The notes beneath the pieces were generated by a model that did no database searches, was not told where the DNA came from, and saw only the letters and a list, made by a program, of their open reading frames with translations. The translations under genes were made by a program, and so were the position numbers. Shown here one piece after another: positions 21,590 to 32,331 of a DNA stretch of 64,000 bases. The DNA comes from Platanthera guangdongensis (lineage: Eukaryota; Streptophyta; Magnoliopsida; Asparagales; Orchidaceae). Location of the stretch: assembly GCA_039583875.1 (NCBI GenBank), contig CM077160.1, positions 110,561,530 through 110,625,529 of the forward strand, written 5' to 3'. Numbering within the stretch: position 1 is the first letter of the stretch; the number at the start of each line of letters is the position of its first letter.

Positions 21590-23601
21590 TTGGGTCCTTG
21601 GTTCATGTTAGCCTGAAATTTAACAAATCTGCCTGCAGCTTTTCTAACAGGCAGACTGCTATACTTCTTGACACTAGTATTGTGCCAACAGTCTAAGGCA
21701 TAGTGGCCTACCTTGCCACAGCACCAACACTCAAACTTGTTATACCTTTGTTTAGGTACAACCTTAGCTGAATTGTTTACAGTAGGTCTCTTGTTTTGTG
21801 CTGGGGTTTTGCTTTTCTTATTGGACTTAGCAGCCCATATTGTTCTCTTAAAGCCTATTCATGTCTTACCCTTTTGTGACACAAAGTCATCTATTACGGG
21901 TAATACAGATTTTGGCTTAGAAAAACTAGCCACAATCTTCTTTTCTTTCTGAAGTCTAATCTCCAGATTTTTAATGTGATCATTCTTGAATATGATTGTT
22001 CCCATTTGAATAACAGTTATGTTCTTCAATTTGGCAATCTCATTCATCTTTTGATCCAACATCTTCTCTGAATCAGATGCAACCATCTTAAGATCTGCAA
22101 TTTCCTTAGCCAGAGTTTTGGCCAGGTTTTTGCTTTTCTTTAGTGCCTGCAACAAGTCCCCATATTCATCTATCAACTGATAAATATCACCTTCAGACTC
22201 AGACCCATCCACATCACTTGATGCAGAAGTTACTGACTCTGACCCAGTACTACAATCTGAATTTCTAGAAAAACATTGTACCTTACTAGGACCACGCTGA
22301 TCCTGTAACTTGTCTTCTTCTGACACAGCCATCAGTCCATTGCACTGATGGTCTCCTTGTTCATAGATAGAGTTCAGCACTTGCAGAAACTCATCTTCTT
22401 CATCTGCTGCATATAGACCAATGTATGCCTCAGCTTCAGATTCTGACTCTGAAGATGATTAGTCTGTCAAGCTCTTCTCCTTCTTAGCAACAAAGGATTT
22501 CTCCTTCTTTCTCTGGTGGTGAATCTTCATTTTATCAGCAAACTCTTTTCTTTTGTCTGGACACTCAGCCACAACATGTTCAGGCCTATTACAGCAGTAG
22601 CAAACTATCTTAGATGTTGTAGATTTGCTTGGCTTAGACTTGCTCCTGTCCTTTCTGGATGACTTCCTCTTTTGATAATAGTCATCCTTAGGCTGAGATG
22701 TGGAGGGCTTAGACTTCCACTGCTTCTTCTTCAGGAATCTCTGAAACTGCCTTGTGAAGGCAGCAAAGTCTTTATCTGAGTCACTGTTGTCTGAACTTTG
22801 GTTGTCTGAATTATCTGAAGCAATTTCAGCAACTATCTTAGGAGGTGATGGTGACATCCTCCTATTCTTCCTAGTGGCTTCAACCTTGAAGGCCACAGAC
22901 TTTTCTCTATGCTCCCCTTTTGCACTTTTCTCTTCCTCTTTCCTAGTCATCAGCTGCATCTCATATGACAGTAATTTTCCAAACAAAGTTGGAGGAGAGA
23001 TATCTGCATGTTTGGCCACTTCTCTAATGGCACAAATCTTAGTGTCACAATCCTTTGTCAAGGATCTTAGGAATTTATCATTCAGTTCATATGTACTGAA
23101 GATTCTTCCATAGGACATCAGCTCATTTACTATTCTATAGAACTTTTTATAACACTCAGTTATACTGTCAGACTTTCCTTTTCTGAAACTCTCATATTCC
23201 TGGTTCAGCATAGACTTTCTATCTTGTCTGACTTCTTCAGAACCCTCCATGTAGACTATCAAAGTATCTCACATTTCCTTGGAGGTCTTGCAGTGAATCA
23301 AATTTTTAAAGATTGAATCATCTATGACACTTACTATGATATTCTGGGCTCTTTTATTCATAGTTGCCAGGATGATCTCATCCTTAGTCATCTCTGAAAA
23401 ATCCTTGGGAATTCTATAGTTTGCATCTAGAACTGACAACTTCATTGGAATATAAGGACCTTCCTTTACTGTAATGTAGATCCTTGGATCAGAAGCCTCT
23501 ATAAACAGCCTGACCATTTCTTTCCATATTCCAAATATCTCCTTCCTACATATGAGTAATTTCATAGAACCTAGTTCCTTATGATTTTCTCCTGAACCCA
23601 T
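21590..23601 (-). pseudogene. gag of element B (broken), two zinc knuckles
   Basis: ATG at 23599-23601 (MGSGENHKELGS) matches the lost start in A. A Trp codon is mutated to TGA near 23269. The frame is then open from 23262 to 22459 with gag core and knuckle CYCCNRPEHVVAEC. A TAA at 22459-22461 breaks it, then a Ser-rich and coiled-coil-like part follows (22380-21859). A second knuckle CWCCGKVGHYALDC lies near 21700. The end reads LGSKVK-stop. The gag is long (about 670 codons) because of the acidic and second-knuckle region after the usual copia gag core. Confidence 0.82.
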
Positions 23602-23663
23602 TTTCTTGATCTTGAATCTGCCTTATGGATCTAACTCAGAATGTTAAGTCCTTCTTTGAGTAA

Positions 23664-23680
23664 CCTGCCTCTGATACCAC
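23664..23680 (-). other. Primer-binding site of element B
   Basis: On the minus strand GTGGTATCAGAGGCAGG starts one base inside the 5' LTR. TGGTATCAGAG matches the complement of initiator tRNA-Met, as in A. Confidence 0.85.
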
Positions 23681-24581
23681 TTGAAAGAATTAGGGCCTAA
23701 CCACCTAGGGGGGGGGGGTGAATAGGTGTAATTCCTTTTTCTTGAAAGGCAGCAAATCTGTTAAGATAAGAAATAAGAAACTGCTAACTCTACAGCTAAC
23801 CCAACACAGCATTCACAGAAATATATCCAATCACAAAGTGCACAGGATTTATAGTGGATCCCCAAGTATTGGGTACATCCACTTTCCTCCTTCGCATATC
23901 TAGCAGTGTGCTAGATTCGGCCTAACTTCTTCTCTTCACCTCAGATCCGCAGATCTTACAGCTCAGAACGCAATCAAGGTTCCTACAACTCAGAGTGAGT
24001 CCACACTCCTACAGCTCAGGCAAACTGCCCTACCTCAGCCTTCAACAAGGCCTACAACTCATAGATACAATCTCCTACAACTCAGGCTCACAACCCTACC
24101 TCAGCCTTCAACAAGGCCTACCACTCAGAGATCTAAATCTCCTACAACTCAGCCTTTATAAAAATAGGCTTACAGCTCAGATCTAGAATAGATCCTACAG
24201 AAAATGAATTTAAGTTTGTAATTAACCACCACCCAGATAGAGAGAGAAGGGATGGATGGTTTCTTGATCAGTTCTTGGAAGAAACTGATGGCAGAGAACA
24301 ACCACTCTTAGCTTTCTTCAAAGCTTCTTAAATCTGACCTCAGTAGGGTTGAACTCCATTGAAGTTGATCTTCAATCAGCTCCTTTCTTGAAATTCAGAT
24401 TTCAATCTGAATCCTTCTTAGCAGATTGGTTCAGGATCTGCACTTGAGGGACTTGATGATGAAAGCCCCTTTCTTCTTTGGAGCTCTCTCTCTCCAAATT
24501 CTTCTGTTTCTCTTACTTTAGTATTCTGTATTGATTAGTCATCAACCACTCAATTATTCACTTTCTATTGAAGGAGAAAGC

Positions 24582-24591
24582 CTTTATATAG
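24582..24591 (-). promoter_or_regulatory. Likely TATA box driving element B
   Basis: CTATATAAAG on the minus strand in the 5' LTR, identical to the copy at 14054-14063. Confidence 0.6.
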
Positions 24592-24724
24592 TCTTCCTCC
24601 ATGATAACCGGCTGATCCAGTTTCTAACAAACTTCTGACAGCTTTGACAGTTGTAGTAGACCGGTTAGAAATGACAGCTGTCAAGTCATCCAGTCACTTC
24701 TTGAAATACTGTCTCTGTCTGAAA

Positions 24725-25255
24725 ATATCGAGACTGAACTTCATCATGTGTCGACACAAGTAGACTAAGTGTCGACACAAGTGGACTAAGTGTCGACACA
24801 AGCCTTGGTGGTGTCGACACATCTCCTTTGTTGTTGTTACTGCTTCTCGACACAACTTCTGTAGAATGTGTCGACACTGATTCTGTGTGTCGACACAATC
24901 ACTTCTTCTCTTTAACTTAGTAAAAACTCTGATGTGTGTTGACACAAGTCCTGTGCGTCGACACAGTTGATGTCGACAAAGTCTTCTGTGTGTCGACACT
25001 ACCTCTTGGTGTCAACACAATTGATGTCGACTAAGTCTTCTGTGTGTCGACACCGCCTCTTGGTGTCAACACAGTTGATGTCGACAAAGATTTACTGTGT
25101 GTCGACACTGCCTCTGTATGTCGACACAGTTTCTTCTGGTTTTGACACAGCCTTTCCAAGTGTCGACACAATTAACTCCAAGTGTCGACATAGCTTTTCT
25201 CCAGTGTCGACACAAGCCTTCATAAGTGCCGACACAGCTTTTCCTGGTGTCGACA
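24725..25255. repeat. GTGTCGACAC palindrome array in the B 5' LTR
   Basis: Same array as 14200-14735. Many motif differences between the two copies are CG to TG/CA changes (for example GTGTCAACAC and GTGTTGACAC), the pattern left by cytosine methylation and deamination. Confidence 0.9.
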
Positions 25256-25405
25256 TATAGACTTAGAAACTTTTCTGCATTCCTGCATTTTCTTAACCTA
25301 CACATATAAACTCAAAACAACATCAAATACACCTTGATGCATATCATTAAGTAGGTGAGGCTTCTTCAAAACTGATACATATTTTCCAATATACCCAATA
25401 TTACT

Positions 25406-26386
25406 GAATCTCGTAATGAGATTGCCATAGAACTTAAGAATACAACAACTGCTTTTACTACAAACATTGCTAAAGAAAAAGCTGACTTTGATAAACTTCT
25501 CCAAGCACATTTAACTGATATCAACACTGCTATTCAAGCCTCACAAAAGATAATTTCTGATCAGATACTGAAGTTCAGAGCATTCTACAAGGAAGGCACA
25601 ACTTATCTAGCTAATTAGATAAGGTTCCAAAAAGATGATCTGAGAGATAATGTTGAAAGAGAAGTCATAAAGGGGGAGAGGGTGTTAGTCAGAGCCAGCT
25701 CAAATCATGCTAAATGAATATCAAATAGCATCAGAGCAACTCTTGGATATCCACCCTTGTGTGATGATGACAATGTTGCTGAGTCTGGTGTGCAACCTAC
25801 CTATATTGAAGTAGATCAACCTGAAGTTACTCAGGTCATTTACCCTCCAGCTGATTTTGACATGGTTCACCAAGAAGTTCAGTCAATATACAATAATCCA
25901 CAGGAGGTTAAAAATATTATTCTTGAAAAAGTGGAAATTTCAGAGGCTGCCAAGGAAGCTCAGAAGGAAGCACAACTGTCCAAGAAAAGGTTTAGAGAAC
26001 AGGCTGAGTTGAAGCCTGATTTTGAGCAATGGAGCCCTACTTCCAGGAACATTATATTGACTGCCTGGAAATCTGTGAAGGACAAGGCCCATGAAAGGGG
26101 TAAATGGTATACTGAGCAAGAGTGGAACAAGTATCAAGCCAGGCAGGAAGTCATTCTTCAATACAGAAGGAAAGCAAAAGCTGGAAAGTTACCTGCAAAT
26201 GCTCTAGAGCCTAGCAAGTACTTCCCAAAGCCTTTTCATTATTTTGAAAGGCAAAGCATAAGGGCTGAAGAACAGAAAAAGAAGTATCTGAAAGGAAAGA
26301 AACCTGCTGATGACGCTGAACCTACGATGCAGGCTCAAATCAGATCAGGAAAAGGAATTGTGATTAAGGAGCCTAGTCAGTTGTAG
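25406..26386 (+). pseudogene. Extra ORF of element A, C-terminal part
   Basis: The frame resumes after the second TTACT copy and matches the C-terminal third of the B extra ORF: IRFQKDDLRDNVEREVIKGE, SNSIRATLGYPPLCDDDNV, EQWSPTSRNIILTAWKSVKD, FPKPFHYFERQSIRAEE. Stops lie at 25616 and 25715; from 25757 it is open to the stop at 26384-26386. Strong match to B at both ends of the insertion shows that one continuous ORF was split by B. Confidence 0.82.
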
Positions 26387-26626
26387 GATAGATAGGCTTA
26401 TGTATAGAACAATTAATCTTTTGGCTTTTGTTCTAAAAAAACTGTGTAAACTTAAAATTTCTCTCTGATTAAATGAAATCAGTTTCAGTATTCATTTCAG
26501 TTGTTTACAATATTTGTATGTTACCCTGCAATGAAATGTATGTACATCTATTTCTTTTTATGTGTTTTATTATGAGTGATGTATATCTTTGACTAAAAGT
26601 TATGACTTCTCCAAATATGGGGAGAT
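26387..26626 (+). other. 3' non-coding end of element A with polypurine tract
   Basis: An AT-rich spacer follows the extra ORF stop and ends in CCAAATATGGGGAGAT (26611-26626), the polypurine tract, right against the 3' LTR. I see no gene here. Confidence 0.75.
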
Positions 26627-28175
26627 TGTAGGGTACACTGTTCATATGTACTAGATTTGGAGAAGCCTCATCTTAATCAATGATATACATCAATTTGTAT
26701 TTGATGTATGTTTGAGTTTCATTGTGCAGGTTTAAGAATTGGAAGAAAATTTTCTAAGTACAAGTGTCGACACTTGTGAATAATTATGTCGACACTTGTG
26801 AAGAGTTATGTCGACACTGAAAGCAGAAGTTGTGTCGACACCTAGGAGTTATGTAGATACTGAAAGCAGAAGCTGTGTCGACACCCAAGAGTTATGTCGA
26901 CACTGAAAGCATAAGCTGTGTCGACACCCAGGAGTTATGTTGACACTGAAAGCAGAAGCTGTGTCGACACCCGGGAGTTATGTGGACACTGAAAGCAGAA
27001 GCTATGTCGACACCCAGGAGTTATGTCGACACTGAAAGCAGAAGCTGTGTCGACACCCAGGAGTTATGTCGACACACAGGACTTGTGTCGACACATTTAA
27101 CAGATGTTGTGTCGAGTACCAGAAGAATGACTATGTCAACACATGGAGTGTTGTGTCGACATCATCAAGACTCGTGTCGATACTTAGTCCATTTGTGTTG
27201 ACACATGTGAAGCAGTTTGCTGAGTGGTTCATGCTGATTTGGAAAGTTTTTGAAGAATCAGCTGTCATTACCAACCGATTTGACACCTTTGTCAGAACTG
27301 TCAGAAGACTGTTACAAACCAGATCAGCCGGTAATCAGGAGGAAACTCTATACAAAGGACTGTTTCGATACAACAAACTAACACACACAACACTAAGAAG
27401 TGAATCCTTCAAAAAGAGTTTTCTACAACAAGAAAAGGGGAAACCCTTACAAAGGCAGATCCAGAACAGTCTGCAAGGAAGATTCAGATCTCATTCTGAA
27501 TTCAAGGAGGAAGCTATCAGAAGATCAACTTCTACATCAAGTGAAGATCAACCTTATTTTGTTCTATCAAGAAGCTTTGAAACGACTAAGTCGGGTTGGA
27601 TCAGAAGATCAGTTTATTCAAGAACTGATTAAGAAGCTCACACCAATGAAGAGATCTATCTAGTGAAATTACTGTATCTCTTAATCAAATAATTTCTGGT
27701 AGGATCTGTTGTAAGATCTGAGTTGTAAGCCTGTAATTATAAAGACTGAGGTAGGGCTGAGTGCCTGAGGTGTAGGACTTGTGAAAGTCTGAGTTGTAAG
27801 CCTAGTGACATAGGCTGAGGTAGGGCTGAGGCCTGAGGTAGGGTTCTTGAGGAAAAATCTAAGGTAGGACTTGTATAAGTCTGAGCTGTAGGAACCAATT
27901 TGATTCTGAGTTGTAAGATCTGTGGATCTGAGTAAGTGGAAGGAAGTTGGGCTGAATCTAGTTCACTACTGGATAGGCGAAGGGGGAAAGTGGATGTACC
28001 CATACCTTGGGGAACCACTATAAATCTGGTGTATGTTGTGTTGTGTTCATTGTTCTGTGGTTTATATTTTTCTATGCTAAGATAGATTTTGCTATTTGCC
28101 TAAAATTTTGAAGGAAAAATTAGAACCTATTCACCACCCCTCTAGGTGTCTTGGCTCTTGAAATCAAGTCTTTCA
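26627..28175 (+). repeat. 3' LTR of element A
   Basis: It starts TGTAGGGTACACTG and ends AAATCAAGTCTTTCA before TSD TATGG. The motif array at 26760-27200 has extra units of the 43-bp repeat relative to the 5' LTR. Decayed TATA box TATACAAAGG near 27350. Confidence 0.92.
26760..27200. repeat. GTGTCGACAC palindrome array in the A 3' LTR
   Basis: Alternating TGTCGACA motifs and TGAAAGCAGAAGC linkers form a tandem array of about 43 bp period. Several motifs have CG to TG/CA changes. Confidence 0.9.
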
Positions 28176-29495
28176 TATGGAGAAGACTATGAAGAGACAT
28201 TTAGTGCAGTTGCAAAGATGACTTCGGTTTGGGTGGTGATGGCTTTGGCTGCTTGCCAGGGATGGAGGATGTGACAACTTGATGTGAAGAACGCTTTTCT
28301 TTATGGAGAGATTTATAAGGACATATTCATGGATCAACCACTTGGTTTTGTTTCTGAAGTTCATCCGGGCTATGTCTGCAAGCTCAGGAAGGCTCTCTAT
28401 GGGTTGAAGTAGGCTCCAAGAGCTTGGTATGGGAAGATAACAGAATACCTCCAATTCTGCGGATATCTTTCTTCCAACTAGGATTCAAGCTTGTTCATTA
28501 AGAAGAAGGAGGAGCTTCAAGTCTTGGTCCTGCTGTATGTTGATGACATGATCATCACAGAGAATTCAGAGGAGGAGGTAGCTAGGCTCAGGACTGAGCT
28601 AGCTATTTGCATCAAGATGAAAGACTTGAGAGAGCTTCATCACTTTCTTGGTCTTGAAGTGGAGAGGAATGAGAGCAGGATACTCATTTGCCAGAAAGGA
28701 TATGCGGATCACATTGTGAATCGACTCAGAATGAGCAAAGGAAAGAGTTGTTCTACTCCTCTGGATCTTGGTCTGAATCTTCGACAAGATGAAGGAAAAA
28801 TTCTTCCTGATCCCTTGGTGTTCCGAGCTCTAGTGGGGAGCTTGATCTACCTGACGATTACAAGGCCAGAAATTGCTTACGCTGTTGGCCGAGTAAGTCG
28901 ATTTATGGCAGAGCCAAGGAAGTCGCATCTGGTGGCAGCAAAGAATATCTTGAAGTATATCAGGGCTACTTCTGATATGGGACTCTTCTATAGAAGGGAC
29001 ACAAGCTTTTCTTTGCTTGGATACACGGATGCTGATTATGGTGGTGACTCGGATGATCGAAGTTCAATTTCAGGTTATGTTTTCACTTGTGGATCAGCTT
29101 GCATCTCGTGATGTAATAAGAAGCAGGATTCAGTGTCCGTCTCTACTACGGAGGCAGAGTACAAGGCTTCGGCCTTGGCTGCTCGGGAAGCCATCTGGCT
29201 GAGGAGGCATGTAGAGGATGTCCATGAGGAAGTGCAAGGTCCTACTTTGCTCCATGGTGACAATGAGAGTGCTCTCAAACTGGTGAACAATCCAGTGTGT
29301 CACGCAAGGACCAAGTATATTGAGATCGAGCACCACTTCATAAGGGAGAAGGTGTTGGAGGGATCTCTTATGGTCGGACATGTTTGGAGTGAACACAATC
29401 ATGCTGATATCTTCACGAAGCCGCTGTCGAAGGGACCATTCTAACGGTTACGAGGTTTGCTAGGCTTGATCACCACTTCTCACTTCAAGGGGAAG
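28176..29495 (+). pseudogene. Copia C1 RT and RNase H, 3' piece after the element A insertion
   Basis: The frame resumes as YGEDYEETFSAVAKM and runs through QLDVKNAFLYGEI, the active site YVDDMIIT and LHHFLGLEVERNE. RNase H follows: YTDADYGGDSDDRSS, STTEAEYKA, CHARTKYIEIEHHFIREKV and ADIFTKPLSKG. Stops lie in one frame at 28272, 28410, 28479 and 29109, with another after 29442. The pieces at 3854-3939 and here are the same gene. C1 is a different copia lineage from A, B and D. A purine tract (29486-29495) follows. Confidence 0.88.
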
Positions 29496-30204
29496 TGTTG
29501 AAATTTGTGAAGTGAAATTGGGTGATGGAGCAGGCCGGGCGGTCTGAGTCCACGGCCTGGGCGGACTGATGGTTGCATCCTGGGTGGCCTGGCCTGGTTG
29601 GACTTGGTGGCTTGGCTATTCTTGTGGAGTGGACTGTGTGGCCTGTGTTTGCGGCCTGGGCAGACTGGTGTTCAGCCTGGGTGGTCTGTGGTCAGGGAAG
29701 TCTTGGCGGCTTGGGCGTCCAGTGGAGAGGCCTGGGCGGACTGTGTTTTGCAATCTGCTGGCAATGCTCAGCTTGAGCTGCGGCCTAGCAGTTAGCCAGT
29801 TCTTGGGGTAACCGGGTGGATTGGAAGTTGTATCCGCGATGTTGGAGCAGACTTGTTTTGAGTCCGCGGAGTCCGGCTTTGCGAACTGGCTTTGGATATG
29901 CGCTTTGGTTTTTGCCGATCTCTTCGGTGATGCGATGGATGTTTGCCACTTTCTTGTGGCAGACTGTCCTGCTGATTGGCGGTCTGGGACTTTTGTGTTC
30001 GTCATGCTCGCGCTAGTTGCTTGATGGGCTGCTGGACTTGGTCACACTCTGTGACAAGTCCATGGTGTTTGCAGAGTCCGCTGTTGACCGGGCGGATTTC
30101 CTGTTGGTCGTGGACTTGTGGCAGACTGTAGCGTTATTCTCGAGCTGTGCGGACTGCCGCTTCGTCCGCGTATAGTATGCAGACTGATGCAGCATGAGTT
30201 GTGG

Positions 30205-30335
30205 CTATATCTGCGTGCTATTTTGAGTGGCGGACTGGCGCTGTGCTTGTGTTGGGCGGACTGGCACTGTGCTTGTATTGTGCGGACTGGCATTGTGTCC
30301 GCATGGTGGCTGACTGGCTTTGACCTGACGCCTGG
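30205..30335. repeat. GCGGACTGGC motif repeats in the C1 LTR
   Basis: GGCGGACTGGC followed by (A/G)CTGTGCTTGT recurs at about 30-bp spacing. GGCGGACTG or its complement is scattered through the whole C1 and C2 LTRs (29530-30380; 42290-43520). Confidence 0.7.
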
Positions 30336-30450
30336 TGGGTTGTTTGGTATGGCCAAGTCCTTGCGGACTTGACGGACTGGGTTGTGTTAGCGCGCGAGCT
30401 GGGGAGGTGACTCTATTCACTAGGGTGGTGACCACACTCCTCACCTCGCC

Positions 30451-30459
30451 TATAAATAG
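30451..30459 (+). promoter_or_regulatory. Likely TATA box of the C1 LTR
   Basis: CTATAAATAG lies ahead of the LTR 3' part. The same sequence is conserved, inverted, in the C2 LTR at 42737-42746. Confidence 0.6.
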
Positions 30460-30726
30460 ACCCCCCGGCACATCTATAGTAACTGAGTGAATAGTTGCGC
30501 GGTTAACACTGAGGAGCCAGGAGTTTGGCTTTGACTGCGGTCAACATCAGTGAAGTTCGTTTTTTTGTTGAAAGGGGGCCGACCCACTCATGTGAGTATC
30601 CCGGGCCTCCCCCAGCCGTACTGCAGTCCACCAGTCCCAACCCGCTCTCCACAAAACCGCGTGCAGTCAATCTCCCAAACCGGGCTGACCTCCCTTTGAC
30701 TGGTTTGTGGCGGGTTGTTGAGGCCG

Positions 30727-30790
30727 GGGATCGAACCTGAGACCTTCTTGATAAGAAGTTTTCAAACCACTTCTCATCACCAATTGAGCT
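30727..30790 (-). pseudogene. tRNA-like Pol III head (left arm)
   Basis: On the minus strand the A box AGCTCAATTGGT (30779-30790) and B box GGTTCGATCCC (30727-30737) flank an anticodon-stem-like CTTCTTATCAAGAAG. It is the inverted partner of 31000-31063. Confidence 0.7.
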
Positions 30791-30999
30791 GCATCTCAGT
30801 TGGTGATGAGAAGTTGGAAAATTGTTGAAAGGGGGCCGGACCACTCATGTGAGCATCCCGGGCCGACCCCAGCCGGACTGCAGTTCTTTCACTTCCCAAC
30901 ACCAATTCAGCTGCTTGAGTGGGCCGTCCCGGGATGCTCACATGAGTGGGTCGGCCCTCTTTCAACAATTTTCCAACTTCTCATCACCAATTGAGCTGC

Positions 31000-31063
31000 A
31001 GCTCAATTGGTGATGAGGAGTGGTTTGAAAACTTCTTATCAAGAAGGTCTCGGGTTCGATCCC
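31000..31063 (+). pseudogene. tRNA-like Pol III head (right arm)
   Basis: A box AGCTCAATTGGT (31000-31011) and B box GGTTCGATCCC (31053-31063) lie at tRNA-like spacing, with a stem-loop CTTC-TTATCAA-GAAG between them. This is the internal promoter of a tRNA-derived SINE; no full acceptor stem is present, so it is not a tRNA gene. Confidence 0.72.
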
Positions 31064-31259
31064 CGACCTCAACAACCCGCCACAAACCAGTTAAAGGGAG
31101 GTCAACCCGATTTGGGAGATTGACGCACACGGTTGTGTGGAGAGCGGGTTGAGACTGGTGGACTGCAATCCGGCTGGGGGAGGCCCGGGATACTCACATG
31201 AGTGGGTCGGCCCCCTTTCAACATATATTGGCGCGAAAAAATTTCTAGCAATAAATTTA

Positions 31260-31441
31260 GGCTCTGTTTGACATGGTGATGGCGGTCGTAAACATACGAG
31301 TTAAACTGTTATTCGTTAAGGATTACCTAATAAACATCATCCGTTTGCACATAAACGTCGATGAATTTCTTTAGGTGGGCGTTAACGAATGACAATTAAA
31401 TCCCCATGTTCCCGACTGCCACCGCCCTGCCAAACAGAGCC
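31260..31441. mobile_element. Tourist-like MITE, copy 1
   Basis: 182 bp with termini GGCTCTGTTTG and CAAACAGAGCC and a subterminal GGTGATGGCGG / CCACCGCCC pair. It is flanked by TTA on both sides (31257-31259, 31442-31444), the target size of PIF/Harbinger elements. No coding capacity. Confidence 0.75.
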
Positions 31442-31481
31442 TTACATGAATTATATATTTGAGGTTTTGCATGCCAACTAA

Positions 31482-31645
31482 GGCTCCGTTTGGCACGGTG
31501 ATGGCGGTCATGACCATGAGGTTAAATTGTCATTTGTTCGTTAACACTCACCTAAGGAGCTTCATCCACTTTTATGTTCAAACAAATGATGTTTGTTAAG
31601 TGATCCTTAACGAATGACGGTTTAACCCGTGGGTTTACGACATTT
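31482..31645. mobile_element. Tourist-like MITE, copy 2 (3' end lost)
   Basis: Starts GGCTCCGTTTGGCACGGTGA and matches copies 1 and 3 until GGGTTTACGAC; the right terminal repeat is absent. Confidence 0.6.
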
Positions 31646-31701
31646 ACAAATAAATAATAACACATTTAAATACTAAAATCCTCATAATTAATTATGAGAT
31701 A

Positions 31702-31884
31702 GGCTCCATTTGGCACGGCGGTGGCTGCCATGAGCATCTGGGGTTAAATTGTTATTTGTTAACGTGCACCTAAGAAATATCATTCACTTTTATGTTCAAA
31801 CGGATGATATTTGTGAGGTGATAATTGATGAATGACGGTTTAATTCATGCGTTTACGCCTGCCGCCACGGTGTCAAACAGAGCC
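31702..31884. mobile_element. Tourist-like MITE, copy 3
   Basis: 183 bp with termini GGCTCCATTTGG and CAAACAGAGCC. Flanks ATA and TAA are a degenerate 3-bp target site. Three copies lie within 625 bp in one orientation. Confidence 0.7.
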
Positions 31885-32059
31885 TAAAATATACCTCCTT
31901 ATCCTCATAAGCAGCAGCATAATTCGACTGCCCGCCGGAACCCGCCTCCGCTGCATACCCTGATTCATAAAAATTACCAGCCAATCTCTCTAACTTTAAA
32001 TAATTATGACCTATATTGCTAAATATAATATATATATACACACACTGAGCATTTTCGTA

Positions 32060-32222
32060 CGGACTACGTCCATGCTTGATGTTCTTGGGCGGCCTTGGGC
32101 CGCATCTAGGCGGGCTTCGCCCGCCTCCGCACGGGCTGCGCCCGCCTCCGCACGGGCTTCGCCCGTGCTCGATGCGTCGTTGCGGGCTGCACTCGCATCA
32201 AGGCGGGCAGCGCCCGCAATAT
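32060..32222. repeat. Cluster of GGGCTTCGCCCG hairpins
   Basis: Several copies of CGGGCTTCGCCCG or CGGGCTGCGCCCG, each a short stem with a TTCG- or TGCG-like loop. The same hairpins recur at 33650-33690, 35090-35180, 35260-35300 and 36610-36735. They mark a non-coding repeat family scattered through 32-37 kb. Confidence 0.7.
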
Positions 32223-32331
32223 ATACATATGAGTACGACTCAAAATGACAGTAAAAAAATATAAATTGATATTACATTTTTTATTTTATAAAAAAATTTA
32301 CGTTTTGACGTAAAAACATTAATTTCTAGAT

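Larger units (their letters stand above)
13153..25400 (-). mobile_element. Sirevirus-like Ty1/copia element B, inserted in the extra ORF of A
   Basis: Complete element of 12,248 bp on the minus strand, with LTRs of 1721 bp (13153-14873) and 1719 bp (23682-25400). The perfect TSD TTACT lies at 13148-13152 and 25401-25405. The order on its own strand is LTR, PBS, gag, pol, motif array, extra ORF, PPT, LTR. A sample of about 330 bp shows roughly 5% difference between its LTRs, so it is younger than A but not recent. Its last base pair is TA rather than CA at 25399-25400. Multiple stops and shifts make it non-autonomous. It is closely related to A. Confidence 0.94.
23682..25400 (-). repeat. 5' LTR of element B (right copy)
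   Basis: Same structure as the left copy: array at 24725-25255, TATA box CTATATAAAG at 24582-24591 (minus), C-run near 23707-23716. It ends at 25400 against TSD TTACT. Confidence 0.93.
3940..28175 (+). mobile_element. Sirevirus-like Ty1/copia element A (holds element B)
   Basis: LTRs at 3940-5415 and 26627-28175 flank an internal region with PBS, gag, pol, an extra ORF and a PPT, all on the plus strand. A perfect 5-bp target duplication TATGG lies at 3935-3939 and 28176-28180, inside the RT gene of C1. Without nested element B and its extra TSD copy, A is about 12.0 kb. The LTRs differ at several per cent of sites and gag, pol and the extra ORF all carry stops, so A is dead. An extra ORF after pol, a C-run near the LTR 3' end and the SIRE-type pol place it in the SIRE/Sirevirus lineage (family-level inference). 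Confidence 0.92.
29496..30565 (+). repeat. LTR of copia C1 (3'-truncated)
   Basis: TGTTGAAATTTGTGAAGTG follows the purine tract AAGGGGAAG. The same LTR, inverted, lies at 37207-43552 (C2), and its start and TATA region match. The last part of the LTR is missing: the sequence runs into the fold-back repeat at 30566 and does not resume after it. Open frames in this GC-rich stretch are not coding. Confidence 0.75.
30566..31223. repeat. Palindromic tRNA-headed SINE-like fold-back repeat (copy 2)
   Basis: The 658-bp element starts TGTTGAAAGGGGGCCGACC and ends GGTCGGCCCCCTTTCAACA, so the termini are inverted repeats. Each outer arm is a whole SINE-like unit: tRNA-like head, then a tail of about 170 bp. 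Two more partial tails lie nested at the centre, facing each other. Two exact head-to-head junctions (near 30790 and 31000) read CAATTGAGCTGC and its complement. No clear target duplication is seen. It interrupts and apparently replaces the end of the C1 LTR. Confidence 0.75.

Noticed and set aside
29569..30372. Several overlapping frames in the C1 LTR, and matching ones at 42897-43489
   Set aside because: GC-rich LTR with GGCGGACTG repeats; frames on both strands and no known domain.
31000..31063. Functional tRNA gene
   Set aside because: A and B boxes and an anticodon-like stem are present but no full acceptor stem or sensible cloverleaf; part of a repeat.
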